NCBI GenBank assembly: GCA_963669155.1
Contig: OZ022576.1
Location: 36,054,297-36,118,296 of the forward strand
Direction: 5' to 3'
DNA length: 64,000 bases
From: Arbacia lixula
Lineage: Eukaryota; Echinodermata; Echinoidea; Arbacioida; Arbaciidae
Of the stretch, positions 31,161 through 43,266 are shown in pieces. The first letter of the stretch is position 1; each line of letters begins with the position of its first letter. The translations under genes were made by a program, and so were the position numbers. Below the pieces are notes generated by a model. That model had not been told where the DNA came from and did no database searches. It worked only from the letters and a program-made list of their open reading frames with translations.

Positions 31161-32055
31161 CGTCACGTGATAGGTGCTCTCCCATACTGCCTCATTAGAA
31201 ATACAGTACATTGTTCAAAACACCTATTTTGATTTTTTACGAGGCAGCGGTCATGAAAGATCAAAGAAAGTCTATCCGAGCCCAGTCTATCCATGATAGG
31301 TTCATAAAATCTTTCCCTAAGTATGCCCGGCGGGGCGTAATTATCGACCGCTAGTGCAGGTGCGGAGCCGAGAAAAACGAATATTGCAAACACGAAAAAT
31401 ATGCTTCAAAACTTTCGTAATTTTCATATTTCTACCAAACATTTTTTCATGGAAATTTGCCAACATGTAGAAGAAATGTCAAGAAAAAATGTACGGCATT
31501 TTTTTTTTCATGAATTGTTTATGCTTTTTCACATCATGCGCGACTTCCAAGAATTTAGAAATGCTGAGTTATGGCTGATTTGACCGAAGCCCATCACATT
31601 ATAAGCTTCATTTTTTTTCGTAACGGTGAAACTAACGTTGCGTACAAAACATATTATTGAACGTTTTCATGACACCAATTGAAAATTGACTTCAGGAATT
31701 GCATAGACTATTTTCTCTTCCTGCAAGGACTGTTAACTCCTTGTGTGTCATATTTGTTTCTCGCCATTAATGGACATCAATGGATCCAGTTGACCATCAC
31801 TTTATCTGGGACATGGAGAGTTAAGAGGAAATACACACAATTATACATATGTCAGTGTGAAATAAAAACGCAAAGACACAATAAAATTAGAATGTTGGTT
31901 CTAGGGTTTTGACCTTAACACGCTCATTGCTTTAACAACACGCTCCGAATATAGAAGAGAGACAATAGGACGCCCACCTTCTACACCCACTCCACCTATC
32001 TTTCTCCCCTTCACTCCCCCTTCTCTTTCTCTCTCTCCCTTTCTCTCTCTCTCGT

Positions 32056-32089
<34 letters not shown>

Positions 32090-32121
32090 TCCCTTTCTCT
32101 CTATATTTCTCTCTCTCTCTT

Positions 32122-32152
<31 letters not shown>

Positions 32153-33366
32153 TTCTCTCTCTCTTCCTCTCTCTCTCTCTCTCTCTCCCTCTCTCTGTCC
32201 CCCTCTCTTCGTATTTCGTCCATCGGAGCAAACGACTACCACATCACATTTGGTGTGCAAGGATACTGTGATGACAACTGCGGAATCCAAACGCACGTTT
32301 ATACTATTTTTTTCATGTCGCGTCAGTGAGTAAAATATCGCATTCAACAATTCCGTTGTCTCGTCCAAAGGAGTTTGATCTCCCTTTATGACAAATTTAA
32401 TTTTCAATGGTAGGCCATTTGTTTCACGATCTTGAATAGCTCAAATATTTGAAATCGCTATTTAATGCAAGGAATAACATTTGGTGTGATGAAATTGAAA
32501 ATTTTCCATGTTTTCATGATTGAAAGACAGGATATTCCATTTTAAAAAGTCATGAAACTCAACAGGAATCAGCAATATACCCTAACAATAACGTTTTTGA
32601 AATGTTGTATTCATAGCTTCAAAAACATTTTCAGAATTAAAAAACTATCCTTGTTTATAGTTGAACCGCAGCGAGCGTAGTCTATATTCATAATCGCACT
32701 GTCCCTCCCAGCGCACGATGCGAGCAATACTCCCATTGAGAGCATGCACCGCGGAGCTGGCAGATGCGGACCATGGCGCAAAGCGGTCTCCGATCTCAAG
32801 GCTATAGAGACCTATCACCTCTTCAAAATCTACTGATCGCCGTAATTGCAATGAAAGTCAGTTTCCATTTCTATTATTTGACGGAAGTTCTAATACAATA
32901 TTTGTTTTTGTATTCCTGCAAAAGGGACACGCTGTCTTTAAATTCCATCCACCGCCATTACCGCTGTAAAATCAAGCCGAGCTACAACCTTCTCCCTTTT
33001 CCCCGAAGAACCACTGACTCCCCCGGAAAACCACTGACTCCTTCACAATATCTAAACACCATACGATAATTGACAGACTGAAAGTCAAGTTCAAACTGTC
33101 AAAGAAAACAACACATCGGTTTTGTTCACTTGCCTTCTTCTATTGTTCTCCATTGCAATGAAAGAAACAACTCTTTACATCTACTGTGAATGGCATCCTT
33201 ATTGTGTTACCGGAACGAATTCCGCGGATTGTTTATCTTCAGTGTCCCAATCCAGCAACGGATAGTTCTGTCAAACTTGAAGCACGAACAGTCACGCTCT
33301 CCCGAAACTGGACCCTCGGGGCTCCATCTAAACGACTGCTTAAAAGGAGTCAGATAAGACAAGAAG
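31160..33366. other. Intergenic region upstream of the ITIH-like gene
   Basis: Contains a CT/GA-rich tract (about 31990-32215) and a GC-richer patch (32655-32830) about 0.5 kb before the start codon that could be regulatory. TTAAAAGG just before the ATG (about 33340) is a weak TATA-like candidate. No gene recognised. Confidence 0.4.
31990..32215. repeat. CT-rich (GA on minus) simple repeat tract
   Basis: Mostly CTCT with TTTCTC variants; minus-strand frames through it are Arg/Glu runs and not genes. Confidence 0.9.
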
Positions 33367-33534
33367 ATGGAGTCTTCCACTAGAAGTCTCTGGTTTAAAT
33401 TGTGCGTGATTTGGGTCGCCTGCTTGTTCTTTTATTCGAGCGGAATTGAAGCCTCGTCAAAGCGCGGTCTGTCTCGGAGACAAGATAGATGGGTGGCGAT
33501 AGCTGAACATCAGCGGAAACGACCCATGACTTCG
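33367..33534 (+). CDS. ITIH-like exon 1 (signal peptide, propeptide)
   Basis: Residues 1-56. Leader core LCVIWVACLFFYSSGIEA, then basic SSKRGLSRRQDR and EHQRKR. The ATG is the first in frame with the leader; donor GTAAAT. Confidence 0.8.
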
Positions 33535-34337
33535 GTAAATATATTTCATCTATTTCTCCGGTTTGGTAGGAAACTGTTCAAAGTCTATTTCTAAATATAT
33601 AAATACTATACTATACTATTACTCATTCTGGATACAAGGATTTCGCACACTTGTTTATAAGAGTATGTAAATGCAAAGTTATTGTGTTGCTGGTATGTTT
33701 GTTGATTTTAGGAAGAATTATGTAATATGATAAATGCAGCGTAACGGTAGCATAGATACACATAGGTCTGCACGATCAACAAGTAAATCAAATAAATCAG
33801 TTATTATACATGAAGTTTGTCTCGCTATGATAACTTTCTTTTATTTGCTTACCTTGTGGCTTGGTTCTCATTACAAACTTCGAAGTTTGTCTGTTCACAC
33901 CTCCATCAGTTCTCCATAAAATGTTCTATTATGTCTCCTCCTCCTCTTCTTCTCGTACGTCCTCAGTCATGTCATGGTCGACATTCTATTTTGTTCATGA
34001 ACCGCATATATAAGATATTTTTTATATTAACACATATTTGGAAATATGCTCTCCACCCAGGAGTATAATAGTAGGAGGTGGACGATTATGTAAATGATCT
34101 TGGCCCAGCGCTGATATTGTGCTGGGGTGGAGATGGTGCACATATATCTGCGTGATATGTTCTTGTATCCAGCGACCAAGGCTCTTCTTGTAGCATCCAC
34201 CTAATTTAATCTCCGGACTACGATTGGAAAGACCCTCTACACCATATAAATATATATAGAAGGGTTTCATTTGACTTAATTCATTATCAGTGCAGTATAC
34301 AATAACGTAATGAAAGAAATATAAACGTCGTCAATAA

Positions 34338-34385
<48 letters not shown>

Positions 34386-35580
34386 CAAAATCGTAGTCAC
34401 GTAGTGAAGCCTACATCATGCATTTACCTGAACAATTCTTCATACATTATTCATATAACATTAATGTACTTGGTTTATAAGAAGAAATACAACATATGTA
34501 TTGTATTTTTATATAATTTTGAACACATGCTCTTACATTATTTGATGCAATGGTATTACACTGCATTGCTTTATACAGAACAGCAGTAAAACATGGTAAA
34601 TAGGGGCGCGATTTGAACTACTTAAGTTGACTGGAAGGCTACTTTGGTCCTAGGAATGGCAAAGAACTACGTCAAGTTGTATGAAAAAAAAATACGGTTA
34701 AGAATGTGATCGGTAGGACTCTTCAAATGAAATATGTCTTAATCAGTACAATAAAGAAAACTATAACACCCGAAATAGCTGAGAATGAACAATAATGGGT
34801 CGTGAGCAATTCTTTGTAATCAGGTGATAGATTTAACACGCAAGAAACCTCGAAATGTTGCACCCCCTGCAACTCGGAGATATGATAGTCGCCAGGCATA
34901 TAAATCCCATATATAACACTTTCTCAAGCACATGCTTCTGTAAGAATAAACTACAACCAGGCTCGCTTGCTAACGCATGTGCACATGGTTCACGGTGTAT
35001 ACGTGGTAGTCTTTCAAATTCAGACCCACCGGTGGAAAGAAAGGTTTGTGCCTGAAAATGGGAGACGTTAATTTGTGGCGGGTGTTTAGGTGGGTGGCTC
35101 AATAGAGCCGGTGTGTTATTCTTGCCACCCTCGCCAAACGATAGCCGACAAGTCAAAAGCCCTGGTTGCCACGACCGGTCTAAAAATGGTCCAGCGGAAT
35201 CTAGAAGAGTCTAGTGGAGCGGGGCGAGAACAAAGCCCGACACCCCCATCGCCCCGACCGGCATGCCCGGGGGCGTGGGAAGGAGCAAACCACTCGCCGC
35301 CAGCCCAAAGACGATCTGTCACCGCCACCCCACCAGCAAAGACACAAGTTCAATGTCAGCCACTAGTAGATGGTCGTTGAGGATTTCAAAATACACGCAA
35401 CACTGTAGAAATATGCCACAAATATAATGTCTACCGCCATTTATATGAAATAACACAGGCCTAAGGTTATAATGGCGATGACACATATTATATGACACAA
35501 ACATTTTAAAAATAATTGACATGTGGATGTATTTGTTGTTGTTGTGTTGTTATTATTTTGGGTGAGGGGTGTGTTTGTTT

Positions 35581-35614
<34 letters not shown>

Positions 35615-38600
35615 CAGTCTGTTTGTGTGTGTGGAGGGGCGGGGGCAGGTATCACATTCATAATTTTGTTTTGATATAACATAATCATGAAAATATATAA
35701 TGACATACTACTTACGTTCTATCTTATCAACACAAGGAAACATTTCCATTGTTAGGATAACCATCATATTAATCCCTACACAACTTCCACTTGGCATACT
35801 CTCCGGAATTGAAGTGTTGTCATAGAGGTGTGAGGTTGAAAAGATTGTGAAATAGGGGTGAAATACTCTACTTAACATCTAACGAAGCATAGCTGCTGTA
35901 CTGGTCTCGCCTCCGTTAGTACAATCGCTCGGATTATCGGAAGCCATTCGGATAAATATTTATACTGACGGAGATTAAGTAAATCTGATCAATGTCAAGT
36001 CAAGTAAACTGAAAGAATTGCATAAGATGCAGCATGTGGAGCAAATATTTTTTGAGTAAGACGTTGAAAGAAGATCGTGATCCAACGTGAGTGAGAAACA
36101 GTAGTGTTCATTAATGTTTGATGGAACACTCTGGCAATATGTCCCCAAAAGACATACCTTTAAAAATCTCCCACATGTACTGAATCTGAAGCAGATTTAA
36201 TCGTGAGTCATCCATTTGGTAAAAACAAAACAAAAATCAACAATTACCAATGTGATGATGTGCACGTTTAAGGTGTAATATAAACACAACAAAAATGTAA
36301 GTCCCCCCTAAGGAAAATAAGATAACTTTTGATCAAAGAGTTTTTAGGCAAAATCATTTGGCAGGATTGTTTCTTAACTTATTGACTAACTTATGCGTGA
36401 AAATCACATTAATCTAAATAGTTATGCATGAGTGGGCAAATTTTAAAGGCAAAAAATGTTACTTTTCAAAAGTCACAAGGGTAATTTTTGGATTCTGTCA
36501 TGTGAATTTTTGATTAATTCCATTTCTGGAGCATAATTTATGTAATTTCATTGTTCATCATCCATCTATCGATGCAATTAGACCTATCCAGATACTTAAC
36601 CCATTGTTCTGGTTGAGTGAGCATCGTTTAACAAATACTCATCCCTCTTGAGTTTAAAACTTTAAAAAAAAATTGTTCTGGTTGAGTGAGCATCGTTTAA
36701 CAAATACTCATCCCTCTTGAGTTTAAAACTTTTAAAACCCATTTATTTTGGTGAAAAAATAAAACTCTGGATATTTTGACAAAGATGTAACATGGCATGT
36801 TATGTAAACATAAGAAGTCAAAAGAAGCCAAAATATATTTTTAAAACGGCATAAACAATTACGCTTGTGACTTTTGAAAAGTGAAATTTTTGCCTTTAAA
36901 ATTTTCCCACTCATGCATGACTGATTGGATTAATGTGATTTTCACACAGAAGTTAGTCAATAAGTTAAGGAACAATCCTGCTAAAATATTTTGCCTAAAA
37001 CCTTTTCGATAAAAATTTATGCTTTTTTCCTTGGGGGGGGGGGGGGGAGACTTACTTTTTTGTTGTGTTTAGATGCGGTTTTAATGTAAATGTTTATTTT
37101 ATATTTGCTATGATCATGGAGAACATGCCAGCAAGATGGTTTGAGTTTCTTTTGTCTTATTCCCTGCCGATTTCCATTATGATTGGAATGACCCTTGTTG
37201 TTGTTTACCTTTGTTGAAGTTTGTTTTATACCAGAGGTACTTACAAGCCTCGTACCGTACGTTAGGTCTTGATCCTCTCTTTGACTATCTCAAGGCATAA
37301 CATCATGTTTATTGTGATTGAAAGGCTTTTCGTTTGCTCCCCGCCCTAACCATCATCTGCTGCCGCCATGCAGCCATTTTACTCCATATTTCAGTAAGAC
37401 TACACTACTTATCCGATCATTCGTGTGTTTTTTTTTTCTATACAGCGTGATTTGTTGCATCGATTCAAGAGGCAAAACCTGCAAGTGGTAAGTCGAGCAG
37501 ACAAACTTTAAACCACCCCTCTACCTAGTATGTCTAATACAATTTTGAAGCAAAGAAAAATAGCACCTTTTTTGATAATTATTGTCCAATAACCACGTTT
37601 CGGGGAGACCCACTACCATGACTACCGAATATGCCAAATTCTCTTTAAAGCTCTCAAAATCTACGAGAACCGACTAATGCCGGTGACGACATGTTAATAA
37701 CCTTCTTTATCCGGTTCATGTTTCGGTCACTAAGACACTCAGACAATAACACAAATGACTTTCTATGGGAAATAAAAACGAATGAACTAGCTTATAGAAA
37801 TGTCTGCAATGTCACTGTGAACTTGAGGATCAGCATAGACACAAAAGTCAGAGTCGATCAGCCTACTACGAAGTTCACCAAAACCACATGTGCACCCTTC
37901 CTCCCACAACACACAATGGGCTTCGAAGCAATCAATAGCCATGAATGACAGTGGTTTAAGGAAAAAAATCACTTCAATTCAATCATGTTTTATATTTTTT
38001 CTCTCAAAAGCCACACAAACGTATACATAACAAAAGAAAAATGTGTGGGAACGAAACATCAAAGTAATTGTTTGTCGGTGTATCGTTTGAATGTGAGTGT
38101 ATAAACCTGTTTGTTCATGTGAATAATAACAACACGCAGATTAGTCCAAGGGCCTAACGGTACAGACCCAGCCAGGTTCCCTTAACTCTTTAAAGGCCAG
38201 ACAAACTCCTACCCTATAGGTTATGTGTGTATTGTAAGATGAATGATTGACACAGACATGACGGAAGAAATGAAATCACGAAGAGGAACGAATGGAAATA
38301 AAGAGAAAAACAAAGAAGGGGTAGTTATCACATGAAAATATTATTAGGTGGTAAAAAAAGAGACTCTACAAACCTGTTGATTTTTTTAAAAATACATAAT
38401 CGGTCAATTAAATGGTGTAATAAAAAAGAGAAGCGAGAAAAAAAGTTAGAACTCGAGTTAAAAGAAAACGACACCCCCCCACTAACCCTACCCCCCCCCC
38501 CCTGCTACCCCCCCCCCCCCTATTCCTTCCTTCCTTCCTTCCTCATCGCACTTGCCCAGACCCCCGTGCCTCCGGAGATCGTCCGGTTCCACGTCGAGAC

Positions 38601-41600
38601 CCGCATCGCGGTCCGGTTCGCCAGCACCGTCATCCGTGCCTACATCCGCAACCCGGCCGCAGTCGCCCAGAATGCCTCCTTCGACTTGCTTCTACCACTC
38701 AAGTCTTACATCTCCGACTTCCACATGTGAGCTTCAGATCCATATCTAAATATGCTATATCATGTCGGTTGAGTGACACATTGCACAGTCCACATCTTAT
38801 AAACCCGAAATTTGAATTACTTCAATGAATTTGATTCATGCGTCATGGAGATGAAGTGATTTATCACAAAGAAGCAAGATTAATTAATGAACCCCGATGT
38901 ATTGTTAATGCATGATTCATCAAAAAAGTGATACACGACATATCTGTCGCCAAAATGCATAAAACTTCATGACATGAATTTCCAAACTTCCTTATCAGTA
39001 AATTTGCAATTTTGGCAGAAAGCGCGTGTGAGCGTGCTATATGATTTTCATGAATTTTACATCTGAATAATGTTCCTCCAAAAAACAAATAGAGAGAGAG
39101 ATAGCAAGGTACGAATTTTTGGTTGATATAACCATATATAAGTAGATACAAACGTCATTCAACTTCTAGTAATTGTTAATACATATTATGCATTTATGTG
39201 CCTCTTTACTTGTTATTAGGAACGTCGATGGGGTGCGATACCAGGGCTACGCTATCGATCGATGTTTGGTGAGCGATTTATCGCAACCGTCTGGTGTGTC
39301 TATCTCCAGCATCGAAAAGCTGGAATACACGACTGGGTGCGTCCACTTTTCACTCTTTTCTGTCTAATCTTGATTTGAGTGCATCTGCCGTTTTTTGATT
39401 TGAGTAATATGCACATGTCTATCTATTTATCCATTTTTTATTTGAGTAATATGCACATATTTATCTATCTATCAAATTTTGTTTTGAATAATATGCACGT
39501 ATCTATCTATTATATATATTTTGATTTGAGTAATATGCACATATCTATTGGGCGGTCTTTTGGCGTGTATAACAGGAGTTACCCCTTTGTGTTCAAGACA
39601 AACTGCTGCTCTATGGGATTAGTGTAAAAAATATAAACATGTGGTATGTAAAGATTCAATCCCTGTAAATGATTGTTGAAGTAAAATGTTCTGTGTTGAC
39701 AGCTGAGAGTGTTATCATTTGATATATCGGGTATGCCAAGTGTAATATCAAACCTCAAAGATCTTCATAAAATAGAAGTTAAATTTAGATGAAAAGATCT
39801 TATCACCACGTTTATACATAATTGTCTCATTATTTTTTATTTTTTATTTGTGTTGTGGAGCGGATTTTATGATGGTACTGATGAGAATATCATTGGAATA
39901 ATGAAACAAACTAGATGTTGATATTGCTGGTATTTAGTTATCAACATCATTGGTATGTGAAAATCATTTTTATCTCGTATAACGAAAAAAAACATTTTTA
40001 CAGGCAAAAGTCAATCCACCCTGTATTAAGTAAAACTTAACATGTTTCTTCATTTCCAAAACGCAGAGGGCAGCAAACTAGAAACCTGTTCACCGTGTCT
40101 GTGGACGTGATCCCTCGAGGTAGCGTGCAAATCATGATCCAATACCAGGAGCTCCTAGAGCGACAGGGAGGCTGGTACACGCAGCGCATCAGCGTCAGGC
40201 CTGGCCAGGTAACCAGGGTAACAGCGGGGAAATAGGATGATAACTAGGAGGAGATATGCTCAAATTACCACAATAGTATTTTATTTGTATTTGTATCTAT
40301 CAACGACAATATGGCATTTTTTGAGACATATTGCACTGCTCTCCCTAAACTTCGATCAACGCTAATGCTCTTATGAGATGAAATGCATATTGTTAAGACG
40401 TAGAAAGAACAAATATCAGACGGTTAAGTTTATATTTCTTTACTCTCCTCTCTTTTTGTTACTCTTTCACGTTCTATGTCTCTCTCCGTCTCTCTTTCTC
40501 CGTCTATCTCTCTCTCCAAACCCCTTTCCTCCTCATTAAATCCTCACCAAATCTCAATCTCTTCCTTCTCGACCTCTCTCTCCAAAGAGTGTGTATGATT
40601 ACCGGATCTTCGCAGCCGTTACGGAACCTCAGGGTATCGTTCGATCGGAGTCTGGTATCGACACACGCTCCTACACCGAGTCTCTCTCGTCCATGCACTC
40701 CAACAGCATGGAAGGCCTCGCCCGGTCAAGTAAGTCAAAATAACTAGGTCTCCTCTTCCTTATCATTTCATTAGTGTAGCCCATTTCCACGTCTCCTTAA
40801 ATCATATGTACATTCCGAGAAAAACTAGGTGAAAAGGTATCGATCCCACATGAGAGAATAATGTAGAAATTATTGGCAATTTGTGTGTAATTTGTTCATG
40901 GTTTGCCAATTAACCATGAAATCTAAACAGATATACCCACCATGAACAATTAGTGGACTGAATGATACCTAATCGGGCATATACGTATACAAGGTGCAGT
41001 GACACTTACCGTATGACATTTAACTCAACCCACTATGTTTAAAAGTTTGTATAGGTGAAAATAATTGCTGGCATAAACGTTTGCATCGTGCGAAGTTCAT
41101 GAATCTCATATTGAGAACTAAGGATTCTCTACAATGTTTATGAAGTGAACACGTGGACTAACCCCCCCCCCCCCCCCCTCTTTCTAAAGCTGCGAGCAGT
41201 ACGAGAGGCAAGGTCTACGACCTGGGAAGCCAGCTGCGATCGATCGGGACGACGAAGCGTCAGATCGACTACCGTCCGAACCGGCGGCAGCAGGAGGACT
41301 ACTCGAACCGGAACAGCCAGTCCGGCATCTACGGCGACTTCATCATCAGATACGACATCGCACATCCAGCCGGGGTCGGAGAAGTTCAGGTGGGGACACG
41401 TTCATCTTTAGCCAAGGTTGTCATGCTTTGAGTTTGATCAGGTCTCACACTCTTGGACAAGGGAGTAGTCTGGACACTGGCCGATGACAAACAGATTCGC
41501 CAAAAGGCCATTTACGAGAGGGAGCTTAAATCGAAACTTCGATAATATCTTTTCAGAATACCACCCAAGGTATCATGTCAACACTAATTTTTCTCAACCG

Positions 41601-43189
41601 TCACATGGTACCTGTCTACTGGGTAGGAAATAGTCCTGCTAGGTTCTGGATTAGGTTCTAACAATGTATTTGGATGTTTGGCTAAATGCAGTGTAATAAT
41701 CGATTGCTTTGGCCGGTATGCCTGCAGGCAAGATTGGCAATCAGTATTTAATTTGAGGGGACTTGTAAGAAGAAGGTTCCTGGTTGAATTCATCAAATTG
41801 TTAGGCATGGGAAGTGTAACCAACAAATAATTGATTAATAGTAGATTTGTGGTGTGATATACCAGACGACTGTTCTCCTGACTACTCTTCAGGTCTGTAT
41901 GTACATGTCTCAAGAAAAACCGACATTATGGAACTACAATAGGAGCCAGGGCAGAGGAGTCAGTATCCGGTATTCTCTAGGGGAACTATGTAATTGTGCT
42001 TCATAATCATCTTCATCCCGTCCTTTCGACCAATGCTTGATTGACAGACTGAGGGCCCAAACTTCATCCATCGATTCGCGCCCATCAACTTCGGGGTCGT
42101 CAACAAGCAAGTGGTGTTCGTCCTCGACTTCAGCGCCTCCATGTACGGCAACAAGATCCGGCAGACCAAAGAAGCGATGTACACCATTCTTGACGAGATG
42201 GGTGAAAGGGATCGCTTTAATATCTTGCCCTTCTCTGATGACGTCTACAGAGACTGGCGGCCGGGCAGGATGCTGGATGCGAACCCGTATAACGTTCGTG
42301 ATGCCAAGAACTACATCAGGCACTTCAATATACAGAGAGGTGATATTGCAACTCTAAGACTAAGATTTATAATAGCGCAATTTGATATAACGTATAAACA
42401 TACAAGAGCGATTCTGCATGCATATAATATCGTTTTCAAGATTTGTGGTCATTTGGCAAGAATGATGTACAAACACATACAGCACTAAGAATGAACACTG
42501 CAATGAAAAATGTCAGAGTATGATACAATGACAAGAACTACATTATTCAATTGGTTAAGGACAGCGTGATGTATTCTATAGTATATGTTAGAAGGTTTCA
42601 TACGATCATGTATCACTTGAAAGAAGTTTTTAGTCTTTTTTTTTATTTTTGCCGACGTCGTTTTCATCGTCTCGGCGCCAATAAGAAGAACGCTCCATTT
42701 TATTTTCAGTGATGTATACGTTTTGACTAGAAGTACATTACTTCTCCTGTCACCTCGATTGTTATCGGAACCTTATTTGCAGTTTCTTAATGTTTCATGT
42801 CATAGTCACTTGTGATAACGAATTCATCGTGTTGCCTCTTCTCCCCCCCCCCCCTCATCCCCTCAGGCACCAACCTGAACGACGCCCTGATCGAAGGCCT
42901 GAACCTACTGGAGACGACGGGGTCAATGAACTCGACGTTCGAGAACCCCATGGTGTGCATCCTCTTCGTGCTGACTGACGGCAAGCCCTCGGAGGGAGTG
43001 ACCAGCATGTCGGCCATCGAGCGCAACGTCCGTAACGCGAACAATGACCGGTGCTCGCTGGTCACGCTCGGCTTCGGCAAGCTCGTCAACTACAACTTCC
43101 TCGTCAGGCTGGCACTGCAGAACCGGGGCATGGCCAGGAGGATCTACGAGGACTCGTCGGCGGCTGGGCAACTCCGCGGTGAGAGAATG

Positions 43190-43266
<77 letters not shown>

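Noticed and set aside
31163-31393. Minus-strand frame starting with a leader-like hydrophobic run
   Set aside because: Short, adjoining transposon remnants, with no splice partners or domain.
31901-32407. 168-codon minus-strand frame
   Set aside because: Most of it is the translation of a GA/CT simple repeat (Arg-Glu runs).
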